Assembly: GCF_030936135.1 (NCBI RefSeq)
Contig: NC_082618.1
Coordinates: 5,615,034 to 5,679,033 of the forward strand
Reading direction: 5' to 3'
DNA: 64,000 nucleotides
From: Gavia stellata
Lineage: Eukaryota > Chordata > Aves > Gaviiformes > Gaviidae
A program made the position numbers and the translations under genes. Of this stretch, positions 56,401 to 64,000 are shown piece after piece (the stretch's first letter is position 1; each line of letters begins with the position of its first letter). Under the pieces are notes generated by a model that saw only the letters and a program-made list of their open reading frames with translations, was not told the origin of the DNA and made no database searches.

Positions 56401-59400
56401 CAAAGGGTTTTCTTCTTTCACCCACTAAAGATACAAGACAGGCGGGTTACTGGTGTGTGTCAGGAAGAGGAGCCCCACGAACATGAGCCCACAAGGAAGG
56501 GGGAGAGGCAAGAGCAGCAGAAAGAAAGCAGGGCTGTGGTGGAGATGGCATTTCTGCCCCGTCTCCTGTGCCCAGTCTCTTCTGAATCCCACTGCAGTGA
56601 AGACTTTCCTGCATGCTAGTGTGGGGTATTAGGCCAGGAGACCCTTAGGGCAAAAATAGATCTTCTCTCATTCCTCTTTGGGCATGAATGCAACCAATTA
56701 GAATAAGAAATTCTGTTTACATCACCCTGTGCCAGTCTCAGCAAGTCTCAAATTAGCTCTTTTTCCCTTCCTTTTTAGTAACAGAAGACCTGGCAAGAAA
56801 AGTGGTCCTTTCCAAAACAAAAGCAGACCACTGAAGTTGGCACTCAGATCCAGGTTATTTAACATTGCCTTCAACAGTCCTTGGATTAGCCTTTTCTCTG
56901 TAGCTCTGCTGCACAGAGATTGCGTTTCCCGCCAGTAAGAGGCCTTTGGTCTGGCCAGATGAGTGACCATGCTTGGTCTGGTCTGCAGGCTCCCTGCTTT
57001 GGCTGGGCTCACCCTATAGGCGAGTCCCTGGGCTCCTGGAGGCTGCACGGAGGAAAGAAGGCATGGTGGGAAACCTCACGGCTTCCTCACCCCATTAGCC
57101 TCAGCTCGAGCACCCGCATTGGTGCTTGCTGTGAAACAGGGCAGCCACCACACATGGCGAGCCAAAGGGGTGCTTTCCTCATCACAGTGATAATGAGCGG
57201 TGATGCAGGGCTGACTTTCACCAGTGCCCGCAACAACGAGGTTTGGCTTTCACTACCCGTGAAGGCTCACTACACCTAGCGCTTCCGTATCACTGTCTTC
57301 CCACGTATTTAAAAAAAAAATCCCAGCACATCCCACAGCTTCCCATTACCCACCATCAGCTCAGTAAAGAAGGGTGGAAAGCAGCAGAGTCTCTTTTTCA
57401 CACAATACTGGGAAAGTGACTCTCCATGGGCCTCTCGGCACTTCCAGCAACTCAGAAACCCCAATACAAACAAAGGACGTGGTTGCAGCAGCACCTCAAG
57501 CAACCGTAAGAAATACACACCCAACTCAAAGCTAGTTTTTTGGTGAAACAGAACAAATTACTCTCACTGTGCAAGGTCTCTTCTAGCCAGACCTTGACAC
57601 ACCGGCTCAGATATCGGCAGAACTTCTATTTTAGGCATGAGACAGATGCGGAGCGTGCACCAGTCAGTCTAGAGCTTGAAATACTGCATATTTGAGCTTT
57701 CACTGTCACACTTTGATTTTTTTTTTCTGGGCAACAGGTCTTATTCAAGGGCAGCAGAGCAGCCATAAAACCAAGGAAGAGAACAACAACAAGAGGAATG
57801 GTTTTACTGAGGCAGAAAGCAACTCTACCCTATGGGTATACCAAGGTGGGGCTAGGCAGTAAGCCCAGTACACTGAACCAAAGGACTTAAAGCATTATCC
57901 GACACAAAAATGAATTAAAACTTGCCAATCTGCCTTAGAAGAAAGCAACCCAGAATTACTGAATGTGCACACTTCCTTTCACTACATAAAAGCCCATCTC
58001 TCAACCTTTAAACAAGGATGTGGGGCATCTCACCGGCTTAGGCACCTGAACACCTTCCTTCACGGCAATTAACGTGAGCCAGCACAGAAAAACAAGCGTT
58101 CAGGATTACAGGATAAACAAAACCTGAGAACAGAAGGTAAATTGAACCCCCTGCCAACTAATACTGTTCCCCAGCCTTCCCTCCCAGGGAGGGACAAAAT
58201 CAGTGCATCATGCTTCAGGCATCATTTGAAAGTGAATAGGGGTCTCAACACTGCCAATATTCGGGAGTTGGGATAAGACTGCAGGAGTTTTAGACCACCC
58301 TTTTGCTAACCACCATGGGCACTACTCAGTCAAACCAATTGCTCAGAGGGCTATGCTGCAAAATCTCAGGAGCAACCCATTCAAGCACATATTTTGCATG
58401 GTTCAGGTCCTGCTGAAGATGTTTTTTTAAGATCAAGAGAGGAATATGGTATTTTTTCAGCAGCCTCTTCTGCAAATGTTGTACCCAATGCTGCCACAGG
58501 TGGAAGTTCAGTGAAAACCATCCTCCTCCAAACTGGCTGTTTGCTTACCCCCTGCCTGCATTTGTTGAGGGTTGGTGTGAAAAGCACAGACAGCATTGGT
58601 AGCCACAGACTTTGACCTTTTCCACCAGGAAGAGTTTGCACAGTAAAACCCTCTAATGCTGCCCCTGTTTGGGAGGTTTCCTTTGAAACTAACAGCTGGA
58701 AAAGCATCAGAGGAACATGGTTGAATAGATCCTGCAAAGGTTTAAGAACTGCGAAGACCTCTGATCGGAACAGTACATTTTGGGGATTTATTTATTTAAA
58801 GAAAACCAAGCACTCTTTGTATGGAACTGGGACATTTTGTATTTATAAGGTAGCTTTCCTCTGAGAATGTGAGAGCTTTTCGGACATTATATGCCTGTCT
58901 CTTACTTTGCCGTAAGGGAAGGTGTTACTGCACAATCCTTACATCACGTGGTAACTCAGCAAAAGGGCTGTCCTCCCAGTCCTAGACTCAGAATTCACAT
59001 CTGGCTGCCCTATTAGAAGTGTGTGCAGCCACCCTGCGAACCTCCCTGCCTGCTATGGGTAAGGCGATCTGAGCTGTATTTTACTTTTTAGAATGCTTGG
59101 GAAATGTAGACAGCCACCCAGCCCAGTCTGCTGCAATCACACACAACTGCGTGCACCAGCAGACCCCAGAACATGGATCCCCTACCGAAAGCAGATATCC
59201 CTGTGCCAAAAAGGGACACGAGGCCACAGGACAACAGACAAGTCAGGCAGGGAATAAGTGGGGTCACAGGCTGAAGGGCTGATCCTGACTTGCAAAAACC
59301 ACAGCTCTCCATCTCTACACTCCCACCCCAGTACGGTCAACATAAACAGAAGATACTTGACACAGGATTCTTCTTTCCCTTCGTAACACGAGCTGCTCCT

Positions 59401-62387
59401 CTTACTTCCAGCGGTTATGCATACAGCCCTGTTACACAACCAGGGCTTGCACAATCCTTGCAGGCATTTTATCAGCTTGCTCCTCTAAAGCTTGGAGTTA
59501 ACTAGAACCAAGAGATGCTAGCAATGACCCGTGAAAGCAAGTCAATAGATGCATTTCACAAGCAACCACGCAGCAAGATCCAGCGTACTTGCCAGCGCCG
59601 CAAAGACAGACCTACCAACTCCCTAAGCTGGTTACTAAACCTTCCCAGCAGACTTGCACATGCACTGCCAGAGCCACATTTTCCAAGGAGAAAAAAATCC
59701 AACCCCATCTTTAACTCTGAACCTCCCCATCTCCTACTCCATGCAGCAAGAAGGGAAAGGAAAATTAGCCAATAATTCTATGTCATTCCTTGCAAAGGAG
59801 TAACTGGAGGCCCAGAAGCAGCTGATAACTAAGCAAGAATACTACAATAATCTTCCACCGTAGGTCAAACTCAGCCACTCTTTGGACTTGTGGCCCTAGA
59901 GAAGCCACCAGAGATACAAGTGCTCCTCCTTTAGTCTTTCTGGATTCCATGAGCAATCAGCAGCACACAATTGACTTGAGTGTTTACTTGGGGATAAGCA
60001 CCAAGAGATTACGAGCAACCTGTAATTATTTGTTCTGATACATGAAATTTCAAACTCAACAAAAAAACAATCTTGGCATAAGTGCACCTGTCACTGCAGC
60101 ACTCATGACTCACTCTCAACAATAATGCATATAAAGTAATCTCACCACTCGGATCAAATGATCGCATTGGGAAAGCAACTTATGCAAGTTCTACGAATTG
60201 TGTTTTTAAAGGTAGGAGAGCCCACGTCAGGAAACAGAACAAAGTTCAGTGTCAGCGGAGGTTACTACCGGGTGGCTTTCTTTTACACCAGAGGAAAGGG
60301 ATGGGGAGGAGATAGCAGGAGCACAGACCCGAGCAGCGAAGCCTTTTCCCTAGTCCTTCAGAACTGAGCAAACATGAGATTTCAGTCCGGACGCAGTTCC
60401 ACACGTCACTTTTGCTGCGGGTGAACTGGGTAAAGAAACCATCGCTCCCAGCTCCTGGCCCGTCAGGTCTCACTGCCAGCCAACCTCCCCAAACCCAACT
60501 GTGCCCACAGTTGCTCCACACCCTGCAATGCTCAAAGGAAAGAGGTTACCTTGCACCAACGGCTCTGCAAGCAAGCACTGATGGGGCCTGTGAGCTCCAG
60601 CACGAAGGGCGGTGAGCAGCGGGGAAAGCCTCCCTCAAGGCCAGACAAGGAGTTTTGGTTGTATGGCCCCGTCGAGCTCCTCCAGCTGCTCTGGAAGAAA
60701 CAAAACAAAAGTTGCAGATGGCACTTACTTGCTCAACCTTGGCTAGCCAGAAGGCACAACCCCAGAGGTTATTGACTGAACAGGAGGCAACTGTAAAGTG
60801 ATGATAAAGCAAGAGGTTTTAGTCTGTCACAATTAGAGCAGGACTAATTAATAGTGTTAAGCCAGCTGTGTGACACTACCTCCTCCTTCCTGCCCACTCT
60901 TCACCTTACTCTCCAAGGCTTTTACACTAGATTAAAAGAGAGCGCTCAGTTGCATCAGGTTTTTTTTCCTGTAGCACCGGTATCCTCCCTACTTCTTCCT
61001 CGCTTCATAGGAAAGTGTTTTGCAAATCTAGCTCTCATGCACCATCACATCCACGTGCAACACAGAAGACTCTCTGAATCCACACACTCTGTGCCATGCA
61101 TACCCTGTTTCAGAGCAATCAACCATCACAAGATGCATCTGAAGGAAAACTAAGAGCTGCACTGGGACAACTTCAGGTTCTCCAGGGCGTCCTTGGCTCA
61201 CCAGCCCTTCCCCAACAAAACACTGTTTTCCTCATTTGCAGCAGATTAATCTGCAAGTTTGCTCTGCATGTGCACAACAGCTCATTAGGATTTCTCAGAG
61301 AACTACAGAAATACTGAAAGAAAGCACATTCCCTTCTGTCTAGCAGAAGGATGTGTGCATCAGTGCACCCCATTAAGCACAGCTCTGCTGGCTAACAAGA
61401 AAAAATTAAATCCTACAGCTCCTCACTACAGTCCACACAAAGCATAAAGCCTTATGGAAGGAGGGATGTCCCGACCAACACTGTTTCACTTTCAGAATTT
61501 AGAAACAGAGACCTGATCCTTCCTGGTACTTTTCCAGCTTCTCAACTGAATATATGTTTCTGCTTTTTAAAAAGAGCTGTAAAAGTACAAACCCATTTCA
61601 GTCTGCCAAATTCATTCAGATTAGGCCGAAAACCGCAGTGATCCTCTTCTCTAGATGCATTCCACCAGGCACGACTATTTCTTTTCATGCTCTGAAAGCT
61701 AACCCAAGGTAACCCATAGTCTAAACACTGGCAGACCAAAGCACACTCCAAGCTGCACCAGCTGTGCTTACTCCTGCAAATAAGACGACTTCCTAAGAAT
61801 CAATTCCACATTGATGACTAACTCCCAACACTGTGATCCAGGTGTCTTCACCCAATCCAGCTTTAATATTCCCAAACAGGGGTTTTTCCATTATTTCCTC
61901 TGACAAGCACATTCCCTAAGGGCATAACTTCACTCTCTAAAGCAATTCCATCAGGAAAAGACAGGGATAAACAGTCTTCCAACACCGCAAAAGTTTATAA
62001 AGCGCAATAGGCACAATGACAGCAAACAGCCCAGAGTGCAGCAAAGGTGTCCATTAGATGCTGGGAGTAACTTTCTGCAGAGAAGGGCCAGAAAAAGAAG
62101 TTAATTGAAGGCTTTTAACCAGCAACAGCCTGGGATGGGGTAAGTACAAGCAACCCTTCAGCACTGTGGAAGCGACATCACCCTGGAGCACCCCCCTTGC
62201 AGGCTGCCGGCCCAGGACCTGCCAGGAGGCTCGGCAGGGAGCAGCCTGTGGGGCAGGCAGGGCCCCGGGCGCTGGCTCCCGCCCTGCCTCGCACCCCCTC
62301 CTCCGCCCCACGGCAGGGACTCTGGCACCTGGGTGCTGGCAAGCCCCCTGCCCCACAGTCCCTGGGGAGGCAGGCGTGATAGGGGCA

Positions 62388-62595
62388 CCCCCCAAATAAC
62401 AGGGGGCCCAGTCACACCAGACCCCACAATAACAGGGTGTCCAGTCACCCCAGTCCCCCCCAAATAACAAGGGGCCCACTCACACCAGCCCCCCCATACA
62501 GGGGACCCCAGTCATCCCAGTAACAGGTGGCCCAGTCACACCAGTCCCCCCAGTCTAACAGGGGGCCCACTCATCCCAGCCCCTCACCCTCAGGG
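62388..62595. repeat. Minisatellite, about 33-36 bp unit
   Basis: About six imperfect tandem copies of a unit of the type AATAACAGGGGGCCCAGTCA followed by a C-rich CACCAGTCCCCCC segment. Copies vary in length and in C-run size. It lies in POR intron 1, about 260 bp inside the predicted exon 1 donor. Confidence 0.85.
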
Positions 62596-62621
62596 GATGC
62601 CAGCCCTGCCCTCCCCTCCCC

Positions 62622-62762
62622 ATCACAGAGGACCCAGGTGTCCGAACCCGGCCCCCCCTCAGCCACAGGGGACCCCCGGGCCCGGCCCCCCCCTCAGCCA
62701 CAGGGGACCCCCGGGCCCCCTCAGCCTCAGGGGAACCCGGACGCCTCAGCCGCAAGGGACCG
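62622..62762. repeat. Second minisatellite, about 38-bp unit
   Basis: Three to four copies of a CAGGGGACCCCCGGGCC / CCCCCTCAGCCA unit, the middle two nearly identical, next to the predicted POR exon 1. Confidence 0.8.
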
Positions 62763-62858
62763 ACCGGCTCCCCCGGCAGCCGCCCGCCCCGCCACGGACG
62801 CCCGCGATCCCCGGCCCCACACGCCCCAGCACGGGGGAGCTGCGGCCCCGGCACCCAC

Positions 62859-62930
62859 CGCCCCGGCCCGGCCCGTCTGAGGCTGGCGGCGGCGCTCCGC
62901 AGCCCCGGCGCGGCTAGCACGTAGGGCGGA
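62859..62930 (-). other. POR: Candidate untranslated POR exon 1
   Basis: Mammalian POR has an untranslated first exon. Within the CpG island the best minus-strand donor is GGGGCG|GTGGGTGCC, ending the exon at 62859. The upstream limit (transcription start) is inferred from the CCAAT/GC-box cluster at 62971-62996 and is approximate. Confidence 0.4.
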
Positions 62931-63060
62931 TCGCACCACCGGGGCACAGGCGCGGGGTGGGGACACGCTCCGCCCCCGCCGCCCGCCAATGGGCGGTGAG
63001 AGCGCCCGCTGGAGGACATCCCCCCCTCTGCGGCGGCGCGGTTGGTACGGCTCCACCGCG
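62931..63060 (-). promoter_or_regulatory. POR: POR CpG-island promoter
   Basis: TATA-less CpG-dense DNA with GC boxes (CCGCCCCCGCC near 62970) and an NF-Y type CCAAT at 62986-62990 embedded in the palindromic GCCCGCCAATGGGCGG. It faces the 12.4-kb intron and the POR coding exons on the minus strand; the expected start site is just below 62.93 kb. Confidence 0.65.
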
Positions 63061-63144
63061 CCCGGCGTCGGGGGGCGGGTCTTAAAGAGACAGGGAGCCC
63101 TGGGGAGGGTGCGGGGTCGGGGTTAGGGGCAGGGCGGGGCGCTG

Positions 63145-63157
63145 GGGTCAAAGGTCA
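63145..63157. promoter_or_regulatory. DR1 nuclear-receptor element
   Basis: GGGTCAAAGGTCA: one base from the ideal DR1 (AGGTCAAAGGTCA) bound by HNF4 and by PPAR/RXR. It lies about 150 bp upstream of the POR CCAAT box. Confidence 0.6.
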
Positions 63158-63189
63158 AGGTGGGGGTCAGCGAGCAGTCAGGGTGCCAG

Positions 63190-63202
63190 GGGTCAGAGGT
63201 CA
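63190..63202. promoter_or_regulatory. DR1 nuclear-receptor element
   Basis: GGGTCAGAGGTCA, two RGGTCA half-sites with a 1-bp spacer. Confidence 0.55.
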
Positions 63203-63315
63203 GGGTGGACCGGGGGTGCAGGGGAGGGGGTTAGGATTAGGGTGCGGTGTGGTCAAGGCTGGGGGTCAGGGTGCAGAGGGGTAGGTGTCAGAGGTCACAG
63301 TGGGGTGTAAGCAGG

Positions 63316-63328
63316 GGGTCAGGGGTCA
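63316..63328. promoter_or_regulatory. DR1 nuclear-receptor element, extending into DR5 pairs
   Basis: GGGTCAGGGGTCA. The second half-site is followed by further GGGTCA half-sites at 63334-63339 and 63345-63350, each at 5-bp spacing (DR5). Confidence 0.5.
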
Positions 63329-63480
63329 AAGTGGGGTCAGGGTTGGGTCAAAGTGTGGGGTGAGGGTTGGGGGGGTCCGGGTTGAGGCCAACATAGGGGT
63401 TGGGGAGGGTCAGGGTTGGGGACAGCATTGGGGTCAAGATGGGGTCAGGATTTGGGGTCAGGGCTGGGGTCAGGGTGCGA

Positions 63481-64000
63481 AGCAGCTTTGGACACAGGCC
63501 CCGTCCGAGCCGGGACCCCCACACCCAGGACCCCCGGCCACGGCTGTGCACAGGGCCTGGCTGTGCTGCGGGACCCCCCAGCCCCCCCAGAGGCCGGTTG
63601 CCCGGAGCAGGGCCCACGGGGGGCCAGGGGTCCCCGGGGTGGAGGCCGGCACCCAGCGGCAGGTCACCACCACCCGCCCTGGGAAACGAGGGCCCGCTCC
63701 GCCGGGCCAGCTTACAGCCAGGGCGAGCGAGCGCTCCTGATTTAACCACAAACCAGATGATTCGGATGTTTTGGAGAGGCCTCTCTCATAACACCTGCGC
63801 TGCCGCCACCGGGGAGTTGCACAAGCAGCTCTGGAAACGTCCCCAAAGGTCCGGGCAGGAGAGGTTTCGCAACCCGGACCCCCAGGCCCCGGCTCCCATG
63901 GGCAGGGAGGCACCAGTGCTCTCCTCTCTCCTTTTTTTGTGAAGCTAGGTCACGACTCTGCTAAGCCCAGCCCGGCCGAAGCCAGAAACACAGCTTGCCC
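63481..64000. other. GC-rich region upstream of POR, no gene recognised
   Basis: GC-rich sequence with long open frames on both strands that arise from stop-codon scarcity and match no family I know. In the human locus RHBDD2 is the next gene on this side; no RHBDD2 exon is visible before the window ends. Confidence 0.55.

Larger units (their letters stand above)
50419..62858 (-). other. POR: POR intron 1 (12.4 kb)
   Basis: Non-coding by inspection: short open frames only, none with splice-supported family resemblance. It holds a G/T-rich patch (53630-53660), an AT-rich patch (54190-54245) and small A or T runs. The human POR first intron carries the H/ACA RNA SNORA14A (known annotation); I could not identify a counterpart by eye. 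Confidence 0.65.
63141..63480. repeat. Degenerate G-rich GGGGTCA array upstream of POR
   Basis: Seventeen GGTCA pentamers on the plus strand between 63146 and 63472, in a guanine-rich degenerate tandem array (GGGGTCAGGGTT-like units). Three pairs form DR1 arrangements, and others are spaced by 5 bp at 63323-63350. The array is also G-quadruplex-prone and contains a telomere-like GGTTAGGATTAGGG near 63230. It is immediately upstream of the POR promoter. Confidence 0.85.

Noticed and set aside
50419-62858. A SNORA14-like H/ACA RNA in POR intron 1
   Set aside because: Expected from the human locus, but I could not recognise the two hairpins with H and ACA boxes by eye. A covariance-model search of the minus strand would decide.
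62555-63151. 198-codon minus-strand open frame over the POR promoter
   Set aside because: Low-complexity Pro/Arg/Gly sequence in a CpG island and minisatellite; no family match and no junction to POR exons in frame.
63285-63942. Open frames of 109-180 codons at the right end
   Set aside because: Their repetitive Gly/Val/Gln composition is a translation of the G-rich array; no recognisable domain.

Overview
This is vertebrate nuclear DNA, most likely from a bird. All four genes are split by GT-AG introns, the promoters are CpG-rich, the introns are short and largely free of recognisable repeats, and the encoded proteins are close to vertebrate MDH2, STYXL1, TMEM120A and POR. The gene order is the one known from human 7q11.23, read in reverse. 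The bird assignment rests on compactness and protein similarity; the species cannot be named from sequence alone.

Layout: 1-2374 is intergenic with no gene seen. MDH2 (minus, CDS 2545-11008, 9 exons, 340 aa) encodes mitochondrial malate dehydrogenase. It shares a 266-bp bidirectional CpG promoter with STYXL1 (plus, CDS 11275-21598, 8 exons, 306 aa), a pseudophosphatase. TMEM120A (plus, CDS 22694-30670, 12 coding exons, 341 aa) follows, a six-helix nuclear-envelope/ER membrane protein. POR (minus, CDS 32963-50404, 15 coding exons, 677 aa) is NADPH-cytochrome P450 reductase. Its CpG promoter lies near 62.86-63.06 kb beyond a 12.4-kb first intron, and its tail faces that of TMEM120A. Every exon junction was checked for splice consensus and phase, and the four reading frames close exactly.

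Most interesting observations: (1) a well-formed extra POR exon at 45509-45606 (minus) has a strong start context and a donor in the same phase as the membrane-anchor exon. It would replace the transmembrane anchor with MGCVYS..., a Src-family-like myristoylation/palmitoylation signal, giving a predicted 633-aa lipid-anchored reductase. (2) A degenerate G-rich array upstream of the POR promoter holds 17 GGTCA motifs in about 330 bp, including three near-perfect DR1 nuclear-receptor elements. (3) POR intron 3 holds a diverged duplicate of the intron 4/exon 5 boundary. (4) A perfect RFX X-box sits in the MDH2/STYXL1 promoter.

The four genes do not form a pathway. MDH2 serves the TCA cycle and malate-aspartate shuttle, POR supplies electrons to microsomal P450s, and the two middle genes have regulatory or membrane roles. 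They share a conserved neighbourhood rather than a common function.
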